Origin: Trema orientale | Lineage: Eukaryota; Streptophyta; Magnoliopsida; Rosales; Cannabaceae | NCBI GenBank assembly: GCA_002914845.1 | Contig: JXTC01000227.1 | Coordinates: forward strand, 112,366-176,365 | Direction: 5' to 3' | DNA length: 64,000 nt | In this document: positions 33,840 through 45,649 of the stretch, one piece after another | Position numbering within the stretch: position 1 is the first letter of the stretch | Layout of the letters: every line of letters begins with the position of its first letter | Made by a program: the position numbers and the translations under genes | The notes under the pieces: model-generated | What the model was told of the DNA's origin: nothing | Databases searched by the model: none | The model's input: only the letters and a program-made list of their open reading frames with translations

Positions 33840-34778
33840 ATATCTATCTATATATATTTATATATATTTGTAGCCATCCATTAAAAAATCTTAGTCAATA
33901 TCTAGTACTCGATTGATAGAGAATGAAAAAATCCGTAACGTATATCAAAGAAAAAAAGATAATATCACTTTTATATTTTGTATTTTTGACACTTTGTTCA
34001 AATTATATCTTGTGCTTTGGTTATTATATCAACATTAACCTTTAGATTTAAAATATGCCACAAATTTATATCCTAGCACCAATTTAGAGCAGTTAATTTA
34101 CCAAGATGATTTAATGAACTTATTCTCAGTTTTTATATGACTTATTTTCAATTTTGTAAATAACGTTTTAGTAAATTAGCTGCTCTAAATTGGTGTCAGA
34201 GTATAAATTTGTAACAGATTTCAAATATAAAGGTCAATATTGATAATAACTAAAACATAAGATACAATTTGAACAAAGTGTCAAAATACAAGGTATAAAA
34301 ATGATATTATCCCAAAGAAAAATAATTGAATTAACAGTACATGATTTAGTCTAGAAGGGATTAAGGAGAGAATATTGACAATTAGAATTGGCAAGCACAA
34401 TTAATCCCATATATTAAAAACCAAAAAAGCAATATATGAAAGAGAAATTGCACTTTTTTTCTGTGATGATGAACATAGATTGCACTATAAGTTTTCTTTT
34501 GTAATATCTAACACAATGCTGGTATATAGCACTGAAATAAAAGATATTAAAGTTTAAGATTTTTACACCCAAATGAAGGAAGGGTTTAAAAGAGAAGCAA
34601 CAAACATTTATGACGTGTTCATTTTCTTTTAAGACAAACTTTTACAATTATAAGTCATCTCTTGCTTCCATTATGGAAGCTATATATGATTCCCTGTGGA
34701 CTCATTATATTGAAACCGGAATAGGCAGTAATCAAGAATAATAATAATCCAGAAGATAGATACATATCAAGCTGATCC
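33840..34778. other. Intergenic DNA 3' of the CCR gene
   Basis: A long imperfect inverted repeat spans about 33955-34320: the stretch near 33960-34030 (ATATCACTTTTATATTTTGT; CACTTTGTTCAAATT) returns inverted near 34255-34315 (AATTTGAACAAAGTG; AATGATATTATC). The centre (34075-34200) is also mirrored (AGCACCAATTTAGAGCAG / CTGCTCTAAATTGGTGTC). This looks like another foldback MITE. The 3' UTR of the CCR gene lies at the right. Confidence 0.5.
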
Positions 34779-35012
34779 CTAAGATTGGATTCTAATGGAA
34801 TCTTCTTGGGGTGTAGACACTGGAAGTGGAAGGTGTCCTTTCTCTTGCAAGCTCTTGACGGTGTCGTATAGGCACTGCTTCACTGGTGTGAACTCCAAGC
34901 CCAAGTCCTTGAGCTTCTGGTTTGAGAACTTGTAGGGTTTTGCTCTGGGGTTCACTTCATCTGAACACCTACGTACATGACATAACAAAGCATGTTACAT
35001 GATTTTCACATC

Positions 35013-35043
<31 letters not shown>

Positions 35044-38000
35044 CGAACTTTAAAGCTTAATATTAGATAACATTTAAGTACAAACTGTGCATACTAATCG
35101 CGATACAATTTTACAATTTTTCGAGACTTTTCTTTTCTCGGGTCAAAATCATGTCTAGCTACACCATAACTCTGATTACTTTTTCCTATTTAAGCCGATA
35201 CTACTAATGGATCTTGTTATTGAAGCTTTAGCAATATTATATATTGAACAAAAAATCAGCCTTGAAAAGGAAATGCCAGCTTCTCTTCCTTGTAGTGATG
35301 AAAAACATGAGATAAGTACAGGTAAAGAGACAAAGTGGAGAGCAGAGTATGAGTGTGACACGGTGGTAGGTGAAAAAACCCCAGCTCCACAAGTATGAAG
35401 TGTATTATTATTTTTATGTTTATTATAAAGTCTACTGGTGGGTTTCATTATGATTGTTTTGGCTTGCTTTTAGTTTTAGGTAGACGATTCAAAAGTGGGT
35501 TCACCAAACACAGTCCCTGGTCCGCCAATAAAATAAAATAAAATAAATCCAACGATAGCTTAAGTCACTGTTATCTTCACGTGCCCTGCCACAACCACAC
35601 CCAGTCTGTGGTCGGCTATCGACTTCATGTCCTTTTCTGCCCTATAACAACTTGACACGCAATCTCCTTGATTCTTAAATCTTTTCCTAATTTTCTTTTT
35701 CGATTTCACTTATTTCCACGTAATATTTATCAGCTCTATTTAACTCATGACCTGTCAGCAAAGGCCTTTTCCCTCAAGTTTTTCTTTTCTTAAGTTCCTT
35801 TCCTTATATTATTTAATTTAATGTAATTATTTCTCCCTTCACGACTGGTATTTATATATCTGTACGTGTGTGTGATATCACATTCACATGTTTCCTAATT
35901 TATTTGAAAACAAATATATATACACTAAAAATTTCCAGACAGAAAAGCAGCGAATTGGACTCAAATCCCCCAAAGCATGTATGTCCTGGTTAGATTGCTC
36001 AACCCTACAAGTGCCGGCCTTAAAGGAAAAGAACATATAATTTCTAGTTTTATATTAAGTGACACATAATCTCGAAAAGAAACATTCTTAAATTTGCCTT
36101 AAAAAATTAAAATTGGGACGTGAAATTGTGAATTATTCTATTCCTAAATCCCTGAATAGGTTCAAGTGTCAGCATCAATACAATTTTTTTATGAAAAAAA
36201 AAAAAAGCAATAAAATGAGTGTACTTCTATTGAGTTATAAGCCCTTTTAAATAGTGTCTATAATATGATACGTGCCTCTAGCCACGTACATTTTAAATGT
36301 GCAGATGATAAATTTAAAACATAGACCAGGGGGATTTCTTCATCTTACTTAAGCATTACGCGCCTGATCTGGTAAGCAGTCCAAGTCAGTTCGAAGGAAA
36401 TATTTGGTATCAAACAAAAAATATATGTCCAAGTCCAAGAATATATATTAAGTACTAGAGACCCAAAAATATATAATAACCATATTTGAGGTATAAATAT
36501 ATAGGAGCGAAAGGTCAGAACCATAATAGTAAGTACTCCATCGAGTATTAGGAAGAATTTAACCATGACACAAAGTGGAAGACCTGGTTGACCGTTATTA
36601 AACTATAGATTTATATATCATTATTAGAAAGTAAAATTACACTAAGATATTCTTTTCTTGGTAATTTCATGTATTACTATAGTCCTAAAATGGTATGATC
36701 TAACCATCATAATAAACGTACACGCTAATAAATTACTATTTATAACAATGATTATAATAACCACCATGATTATAATATATTAAAATTGCCTTTACTTACT
36801 TCAAAGGAATAGGATACTCCGGGAAGAACTTGGCCAGAATTTCGACCACCTCACCGCGGTGGAGCACGCTCTCGGCGCATAGGTACCGGCCGGCGGCGGA
36901 CGGGGTCTCGAACACCAAGATGTGGGCCAGTGCCACGTCCTTGACATGGACATAAGCCTGAACCGAGTTGGCATAAGTCTTGGCCGAACCGGTTAAGTAC
37001 TTGAGTATGTGAATAATGCTAGCGTTAACAGTTGGCTGAAGTAACGGTCCAAGCACTAGAACCGGGTTCACCACCACTAGATCGACCTCTTTTTCCTTGG
37101 CCACCTCCCACGCTGCTTGCTCCGCCACTGCCTTACCGTAACAGTACCAATTCTGTAGTAATAATTATATTATAAGAATTAAGATGTTATACATAATATG
37201 ATGTTTTGTCTTTTTATTGGTTGGTTACACAAATCAGTATGTATGTTTGATATGATATTAATTTATTGGTTGAACTGCTACTTTGAATTAATTAACTACT
37301 TACATATCATACCAAATTACGATTTTGTATTAATTTGACCAAACTTAGTTTAATAAAATAATTAAGACACGGAACAAGCCCTCAAGATACTCATTTTATT
37401 ACATGCATGGATAAGGTTCATGCATATCCACATCTCCTAGAGGTACTACTTGATATTTTGAGTAAACAATTAAAAATATGTTGCATATAGCGAGCTAATT
37501 AATAGTCTAATTTTTCCTATGTAATATTCACATCACTATGACGTATTTATTATGTATATAAACTTAAAACACTAGTCTTGTTTTTAAAATATGTCACTAG
37601 CTAGTAGTGGTTGAGTGCTTTATCGGATTCCGTCATTTTCAAGATATAATTAAATTTGACGTATCTAATCATTTTCGTTTATTTTGGTGACTCACCTTTG
37701 GTCAATCTCTGTTTCACGAAAGACTTCTTTCCAACTCCAAAATATTTTTCTTTTTAATTTAAAATTTCCTTTTGTTAGGTACAATAGAAAAAGGGTAGTT
37801 TTGTAATTACTCTGGTGTTCTTGCAAAACTCAAGGTCAGACCAACAAGACTCATCAACCACAGCATCGGGGCCTCTATTAGGGTCCATGTAGACAGCACC
37901 AATGGACGACGTGAATACCACGCGCCGCACCTTGGCTTCGGACGCCGCGTTAATCACGTTCTTTGTTCCATTCACGGCTGGTTCCACCATTTGTTCCTGT

Positions 38001-38995
38001 AATTATATCCAATTAATTACTTATGCAGTTTGCATAATTAATAATCGTTATGAAAAAATTCTATTTCATTGTATTGTAGAATCCAAAAGAAAACAAGATC
38101 AAATCTCCACCCACCAAACCCAAAATCCTAAACTTTATATTATCAATAATACGGTGAATTATTCGATCCTAGCCATTAATGTGTGTTACATTCTTATTTA
38201 CTTATTTGGGGCCTTTCATTTAAACAAGATTTTTGCCGTAAAAGCACTAATATAAAGTTGTAACGCGATAGTTACGTGTCACCTGCGAGTTGCATATGAG
38301 AACCTTTGTTGGTGGGGACCACCACCACCACGTAATACTACTACTTTCCTCGAAAGCATCTTGTGTGAATCTTTTTCTTTTCTTTTTCTTTTCTTTTTTA
38401 AGTTAAAAAGCATCTAGGGAGTTGGGGTGTCTTTAAAAAATAAAAATCATGTTGTGACCATTTTTTTTTTTTTTCTCTTTTGGGGGTGTAAATAGCCAAA
38501 TTATGTATGTTTAATGACTAGTTTTGTTGTAGAGATAGGATTTGTGGTTAAGACAAAGTTGAATAAATTACCGGATCATCAGTAACAGGGGAAGCCGTGT
38601 GGAAAACGCCTTGGCAACCACTGATGGCTTCTCTAAGGCTCTCATAATCAAGAAGATCTGCTTTACATAATATCAATCTCTCATTTGCTCCTTCAAGCTC
38701 TCTCAAGTGACCATTTTTTGGGTCATCTGTAACCAATTCATTCAAAACCATATGATAAAATTAAAACATATATAATTAGTACATGCAATACATATTACCA
38801 ATCACATCTCTATATATATAAAAACACAAATATAAAGAAAAAGAAGATGTTATAATGACCTGGGTTTCTGACAGTTCCTTTAACAGTATAGCCTCTCTCG
38901 AGAAGTAGCTTGACGATCCAGGAGGCAATAAACCCACCAGCTCCGGTGACACATACAATTTGTCCCGAACCCGATAAGGCACCATCAACAGGCAT
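34779..38995 (-). CDS. CCR: Cinnamoyl-CoA reductase (five exons, 339 aa)
   Basis: Exons on the minus strand: 38995-38860, 38726-38572, 37996-37811, 37152-36800, 34968-34779 (1,020 nt with stop). All introns are GT..AG. The enzyme reduces hydroxycinnamoyl-CoA esters to aldehydes with NADPH in the cytosol (EC 1.2.1.44), the first committed step to monolignols and lignin. The N-terminal Rossmann motif reads [18 protein letters not shown]. The catalytic triad is S128 (TSSIG), Y162 and K166 in NWYCYGK, the CCR signature. Residues H207, K210 and R258 sit at the positions of the CoA-substrate-binding triad of petunia CCR1 (H202/K205/R253, constant offset of 5). Length is normal and there are no stops. 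The usual Lys before NWYCYGK is Arg. A cinnamyl-alcohol-dehydrogenase-like paralogue is less likely given these residues. Upstream are a TATA box and an AC-element. Confidence 0.95.
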
Positions 38996-39095
38996 TTTGG
39001 CTTATTATTTCTCTTTTTCTGGGGTTGAGATTTGAGAATGAACAATATTTCTGATAATGTCTTGTTTTTGATATTGAGTTATGTACTTAAAGGCA

Positions 39096-39109
39096 AATAT
39101 ATATATATA
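39096..39109 (-). promoter_or_regulatory. Putative TATA box of the CCR gene
   Basis: A TATATATATATATT run on the minus strand lies about 100 bp upstream of the CCR start codon, a plausible distance for a plant core promoter with a short 5' UTR. TA repeats are common here, so the assignment is tentative. Confidence 0.5.
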
Positions 39110-39300
39110 GTGGCTATGGATATGCTTTTGTGGGTTTGGTAAGAGAACTAATAAAGAGAGAGAGAAAACAAAAAGGGAGTAGTACTATTGATATATGTGT
39201 CTAAATGTGCCCAAATATTCCAAGGAAGGAACGAGAGGCACGAGAACCATAATGGGCTGATTTCTGGTTTTATAAGGGAATTTCCATACAACTCAGACTC

Positions 39301-39307
39301 ACCTACC
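39301..39307 (+). promoter_or_regulatory. AC-element (ACCTACC) upstream of CCR
   Basis: An exact ACCTACC, the AC-I motif bound by lignin-regulating R2R3-MYB factors, lies 306 bp upstream of the start codon, on the strand opposite the gene. Similar motifs occur in promoters of many phenylpropanoid genes, which supports an intact lignin-pathway promoter. Binding is inferred. Confidence 0.55.
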
Positions 39308-39370
39308 ACGTCTTTTATCTTTATATTAATTTTGAGGAAATATATAGGAAATATATTAATTAATTAGCTT

Positions 39371-39371
39371 T

Positions 39372-39415
<44 letters not shown>
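39371..39415. repeat. (GA)n microsatellite in the CCR upstream region
   Basis: AG/GA dinucleotides run for about 45 bases with one early interruption (GACAGAGA). It lies 375-420 bp upstream of the CCR start codon. Confidence 0.9.
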
Positions 39416-39418
<3 letters not shown>

Positions 39419-42087
39419 CTGGACGGATATTATTCTACCAAGACTTGTGTTTCTACATTGTTACTTTTTCCTAGAAGCTCAAAAGAATGGGAAAAAAAAT
39501 TCTGATTAATTACCTAAATACTATTCTTTCAGTCTCGATTACTTACTTGATCGAAGAAGGTTTCAAGACCAAAGACTTAATAACCTATCCAAGAAAGCTT
39601 TAACTAATATTACGGTATTAGTCCACGGTGGAAAATTCTTACTTTGGAGTGGATCTAAATTTTGTAACAAGGCATGTTTATCCATTACTCAAGTACAATA
39701 GTTATATATAACTAAACAAAAAAACATTTTGGTTGTTATCCAGAACATTTAAAAATATAAAATAAAAATGGTAGTTACACACTACAAAAGAATTTTGTGT
39801 TTCCTGAATTTGAAGTTGTGGCCTTAATTAATAATTATCCTCTATAAGGCTGTACACTTAAACAACAAATCAGAGAATAGATTCTTTACCCAGTTAATTA
39901 TTGGAGTTTACTCAATTAGTATAAAAATATATCCCTCTTTACCTCTACACGTATAGTTATTTTATCCACTTTTCTTTATTCCTAACTTCTTATGAGTTTT
40001 TTTTTTTTTTTTTTTTTGATGGAAACTTCTTATGAGTTTTTAACATTATGAAGTTTATAGGATCAGCTAAATTTCACATGATAAATCTAAAAACCTATTT
40101 TAGGCCAAACGGTAGACTTGTGTTGATTAATCAAACTCACGTCATGCTTCATTTTGGATAGCAACTATTATTGGTGCAATACAACACTAAGTCAAACCCC
40201 GGCCTAAAAAATTACAATTAAGAATCCCATAAAATTTTGCCAATGTAACAGCAGACTAACAGCATCTGAAATTTCCAAATTTTCAGAATTTTTCCTCTTT
40301 TCTCATCATGTTTTTATTTGAATAATTATAAAAAAAAAACAGGTTTTTTTATTTTAGCATTTTTAATTATATCAAATAAAACCTGAATTTTTTAAATTCT
40401 AGCAATAAAGACTCTGAGTTTATAGTTATATCAAATAAAATTTTAAGATTTTAAAATCTAATCAAATTGGGGCTGAAACAACCATTTAATCAAAATTTAA
40501 TACGAAAATACAACATGACTAAAAAAGAACTTCATTTCTTAGATGCTTTATACTTTTAAACCTTTTATTTTTATTTTGTTCAACTAGAAGACGCCAACTT
40601 TTTTGATATAGAACAACATCATTTTTGTCCCAATTGGGTGTTTAGCAATGAGAATAGCAGTCCCGTACAGTAACACATGATATTGTAAACCAAAGGTAAA
40701 TGAGTCATTTAACTTATCTCACAGCTCACTGACTAATTTTTACTAAATTGTTGATTCAGGCATAATTTAATTGGATTTATAATCTAAGTGTTTTCTTTGA
40801 TATGACTAGAAACTTATGGGTTTTTTTTTAACTAAACTTAAAGAAAACGTAATGTTTGTTATGATATAACCACATGCTCGAAGTTTTTTTCTTCTAAAAT
40901 TTAAAAAATCCGAGATTTTTTTTTTTTGGGGATAATAACCCATTTTATTCCGTATCAATTATGCCCTTCTTTTTTATTAAAAAAAATTAATAAACAAGCG
41001 GCATTGTTTTTCGTTTTTACAGTGGCTGCAAATGACCGGCAAGAGCATATGCATGCACCACCATGCTAATTTTGATCAGATTAATGTTCCTTTCGCTCGA
41101 TTATTTTGACCGATTAATTAGTTAGGTTCAAACAACACACCACATAGTACATGTAAATGTTATCTATCTCTATAGTTAGTATCCTTAAATAGTTTAATTT
41201 TCGATACAATTTGGTAAGACTTACATATTGTTTGGTCATGACTTTATCTCTAATATGATCATTTTACAATTTTCTTTTGTTAGAAAAAATGAAATACGTG
41301 TTTTGGACTGTTTTTGAGAGAGTATGGGCAGCTGGCACTATGTGTAATGCAATTAATGGTTTGCCGATAGAAATGACGAAATGTTACATATGCATGACAG
41401 CAGCCAATGATAAATTAAGTGAATAAATAAATGTTTTCTTGAAAAGAAGCCCTTATATATTTTCATTTATTTATGGAAATATTTAGAAGAAAAAAAAATG
41501 TGCATCTTATCGTTTCGATTTATTTTCTTGACAATCTGACAACTCAAAGAGAATCACAGCTGATTTTGTCTAACCCAGTAATAAAACTAGCTACTAGTAC
41601 TTGCAGATCAAACCCTCAAGTACTCTAAACTGGCTGCACACAATTGAATGATTAATTCATATTTGGCTGCATGTGTTATAAACTTACTAAATCAAGATTT
41701 CTTTTTCTTTAATATTTTCTTTTAAGGAAAACATTTTCTTATGATCATCGAAACACCTGAACTGACCATGTCAGACAATGTTATAAGAGCATGCGCACCT
41801 CTTTTTAATTGATTTTATTAATTAAATTAAAAAAGAAACTCAAAAATTTTTAGATAAATGGAAGCTTCGGATAAGTTGGCACTTTGGAAATAGTGCATAT
41901 TTTCCACAAGTATGCTTTCTAGAGGATCTAATTTCTAAATACTTCGAGAAAATAATAATCACTGCTGCTATTTTATTAAAAAAAGAGGACTCAATGATAA
42001 ACAAGGGACTGCCAAACTACCAAATGAGGTGGGGACCAATAAAAATGCGCTACAGCCTACAGATTTACTCAGTCTTATCAATTTTCA

Positions 42088-42203
42088 CTTTACTCCCAAC
42101 AAAAGAAAGTACATGTGTAACATTTAGTTCAGTTGATAAATTTTTCTTTACTCCCAACAAATGAAAGTACATGTGTGACATTAAGTTCAGTTAGTCCAAA
42201 GTT
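42088..42203. repeat. 58-bp tandem duplication
   Basis: CTTTACTCCCAACAAAAGAA at 42088 recurs with one change at 42146. The following AAGTACATGTGT and TTCAGTT words are also repeated, giving two units of 58 bp. Confidence 0.8.
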
Positions 42204-42337
42204 TGTGAAAAATGTGTGTGAGTTTAGGGGGTCAGGAGTTCGAGCTTTGGTAAAGTGTGTGTGTGTTATTTTCCTTTAATTTGTAGTAAGTGGTGGTCAT
42301 TAGTTAAGCCCCACTTTTAAAAAAAAAAAAAAAAAAA
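42184..42337 (+). mobile_element. Possible tRNA-derived SINE
   Basis: An A-box-like start (AGTTCAGTTAGTCC), a B-box-like GGAGTTCGAGCTT about 50 bases later, a short body and a 19-base poly(A) tail resemble plant tRNA-related SINEs. The word TTCAGTTGATAA appears after the tail and also at 42128-42139, so it may be a target duplication, but the nearby tandem duplication blurs the 5' end. Confidence 0.45.
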
Positions 42338-43436
42338 TTCAGTTGATAAGGTTTTTTGACACCGAACGTTCTGATCTGCAATTAAATTCCAACTTCATCA
42401 TAAAGGGGTTGAGATTACGAAAGTAAGAGAGTTACCTCTCCTTGTATTACTCAAATTCTACGATATATACATATCTCCCCCCTCCAAAAAAAGAAGAGCA
42501 AAAAATTCTGCTAAAAATAATAGGAAGAACTTGATAAGTTAGAACTTAGAAGAGCCATATTGATTTTTCAGAGATGCAGAGAAAGATAATAAACTTGATT
42601 TTGTTTGCTCGACAATTACAAATCGTGAGGTTGCATCGTGGGCCGATCCAAATGCACGAATTTGATGATCACTTAAAGGCTGGAAGACCAAAATTCAAAA
42701 TTTATTAGGGCCTTAATAAACTCTTTACCATGCATTATCTATGACAAGTGAACTTGATAACACCTATTTATGTATATTAATGCTCCATACAAATCACTTT
42801 CAAGTGATACTTTTTCTGGTGGAGAGGAGATGCATGTTATTGACCACACCCCTTTTTTAATGAGGGCCACTTTGACACATGTCGACCATATGTCACTAAC
42901 ATATTAAATTCAGATCAGATACGAAAACTTACCGACCCACATGTTTAGATTGAAACTTGTTCAATTGTAGAAACCTAGTGGAAAATGAAACATCACAACA
43001 ACATTGTGTGTGGTGTATATAAATACATATATTTATATATATATATATATGATGATAAGGACTTTTTTCCCTTTAATTTTTACAAAATGTTTTCACGAAA
43101 ACCAATTATGAAGCCTATATATTTAGTGTATTGACATTATACATTCAACAAGTCTAGGTTAAGTTACGCACGAAATGTAGATGAAAGAATAGTCTAAATT
43201 TAATAGTACTTTAGCTGAGATTCCTATTTGTAACGATAAGTCAATAAGTGGTATTATTCATAACAATAATTTCACAGCAATAGTCCCCATATTTTGCAAC
43301 AACTTGGCTTGGTTTCACATATACTTGACCGTCGCTTTTGCGTATTCTTTTTAAGGAACCAGTCCATTTTGTATGCTTTGTTTATACATATGTATATATA
43401 AACATGTACACATATATCGTTTGTTTGTACATCCAT

Positions 43437-45597
43437 TGTCACGACCCAAATCTCGGGCCAGTGGCAGAAAGGAAATTTCACAATTGGAAATTCAAAAGTT
43501 GTTTTTGAAAATTTTATAAAAATGATTTTAAAATATAATTCCTACAGTTTTGTAAACACCATTAGACATAGATTGTTAATAAAATTTTAATTAAACAAAC
43601 AAAGTATCATTATCAGTAGCCTCACAATCTAGCACACTAATTATACAGATTGAGTCCGTGAAATGGACTCTTAAGTATTTTATTATAAGCCAAGATAATT
43701 AATAGAAATATCTTACAAAGTTATAAGTTTCCAATACGGTAACTAGATTCTCACTGTTCAGTCCCCGAATTCTCAAAATCACACCGAGCACTACCTAAGA
43801 GGAGAAAAGTAAGGGGATGAGCATTCACATGCTTAGTAGGAATTCAATTACCTTTTGTATGGATGCAATTTCTCAAACCTGCATGGTTAGTTCCTTTAAA
43901 TCCATTTATAAATCAAATTTATAAATCCATGGTATCTAGAATAATCACATATTCAAAACCAAATCCAAAACCACATCATTGTATATATCATATATCAACA
44001 AGAATATAAGTGAGCTCTCATCCTCCCAATACGGCCCTATAATACCTCTGTAGCAGAGGTACACAGTATCCTGATACTGCTCGTAGGCGTATCAGCAAAA
44101 ACCTTCGTAGGAGTCTAGGTCTCTCACCTGGTACTGCAGCAACTCATCAACGATCTAAAAATATCGCGATGCTATAATGGAACTCAAGTGTGTGATCCTA
44201 TAGTATGTACAATATGTAATAGTATACAACAACTATGCATCCAATATTCAAATCATACTTTAAAATCCAACTTGGTATTTTTCTCGGATTTACTGTATAT
44301 GGGCAGCACACCACTGTTTTACCCCACAATCACAATATAAAAATATGTATAAAAAATCTACACAGTCCAATCCCAACATAATCCAATATTTTTCAATAAT
44401 TTATCAAACCATCGTGAAATCACGATTTTTCATAAATAAGTTTTAATGCAATTATAAATCAAAATAGATATAAAATCAGGTAATTGAACCCCTACCTCGA
44501 TATGGTAGTAACACCAGGCCAATGACGCTCGAACAATCCCCCGTTAGTCACTCAAGTGCTTAAACGGCAGTTTTCGGTTCCCGGTAAGTTCATTTGAAAA
44601 AATGACTTTTCAACCAGAGCTTCAAAAGCAGAAATAGAGATCACCACTGAATTTAAAGCACCCAAAAATACTAGATTAGACATATATCTTGTCAAAAATA
44701 GGTCCCGGTTTGGGACCGGCCTGTGGCACACAAAACGGTGCAATTTTGTGCTACGAAATTCTAATTTTCATTCCACAACGAAATATAGTGGTATTTTATA
44801 TCAAAATTCATGTCTTGACCTCACTGAGTCTAAATTCGAAGTCAGAACACAGTTTCAAGGTCCCTAGCATTAGTTACACTCAAAAATCCGAGAATTACAT
44901 AAATACCACTTTTTGGTACTATTTAGATTAATGTTCTCTTTTTCTAATTACTATTTACCCCACTTACGGTTACCCTTTTTACTTCTATTAACCGTTATTT
45001 TTCATCATTTTTAACCCTCTTTCACCACATCTATTTACCTCGGGTAAATAAATTATTTAGTCAAAATAATTACGTAAATATCACTTTTTACAAAGTTGGT
45101 AAAAATGGTAAAAGTGGTAAAAACTTATCGGACATGAATTTTGACGTACAACCACTTGAAGGTGGTCGGGGACGACGAAAGAAGACCACACTCACTGGAG
45201 GTATCGAAAACAGAGGTTGGACGTCGCGCCGATGGCTAGAAAACTACACCAGAGGCAAAAACTTTGCGGGGCTGCTACAGCGTCTTCTGACGTCGAAATG
45301 GGGCGTGACCAGTGGTGTTGGCTTCGTCAGCGGCAGTTCTTCGATGAGGGTAGGTGCATAGGCTAAGATGAGCAGCGATGGCAGAGCTGACCAAATTTGT
45401 CAGTTTTCTCTCTTTCTCAAGCCCTTCCTTGAGAGAATTGAGAGTTTCTAAGGGGTATTTATGCAAAAATTGGGTACTGTTGCAAATCACTAAAATATTC
45501 TAGATATTTAATTATTTTAATCTGAAAATAAGTATTTACCAAATTGCCATTGGATGCAGAAAGTCCATTTTGACCCTTAAAAATTCCAGATTTTACA
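43437..45597 (-). repeat. Tekay LTR (3' side, 2,161 bp)
   Basis: On the plus strand it starts TGTCACGACCC and ends GATTTTACA. A polypurine tract follows at 45598. A minus-strand TATA box (GCATAAATACC, 45454-45464) lies about 135 bp from the LTR's transcriptional start side, and a GC-richer stretch lies at 45140-45340. Confidence 0.85.
45454..45464 (-). promoter_or_regulatory. TATA box in the Tekay 3' LTR
   Basis: GCATAAATACC on the minus strand, in a context repeated in the other LTR at 52445-52455. It is followed by TTAGAAACTCTCAATTCTC. This is the likely retrotransposon core promoter. Confidence 0.55.
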
Positions 45598-45612
45598 TCC
45601 TCTCCCCCTTAA
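45598..45612 (-). other. Tekay polypurine tract
   Basis: The minus strand reads TTTAAGGGGGAGAGGA immediately before the LTR that begins TGTAAAATC. Confidence 0.75.
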
Positions 45613-45649
45613 AGGAATTTCGCCCCGAAATTCAAATACAACACCTGGG

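Larger units (their letters stand above)
39416..43436. other. AT-rich intergenic DNA
   Basis: No gene was recognised in this 4-kb interval. It contains poly(T) and poly(A) tracts (39998-40017, 42319-42337), a 58-bp tandem duplication and a possible SINE near 42088-42340, and TA-rich tracts near 43033-43050. Confidence 0.5.

Noticed and set aside
43272..43481. ORF spanning the Tekay LTR boundary
   Set aside because: It joins intergenic TA-rich DNA with LTR sequence and has no domain.
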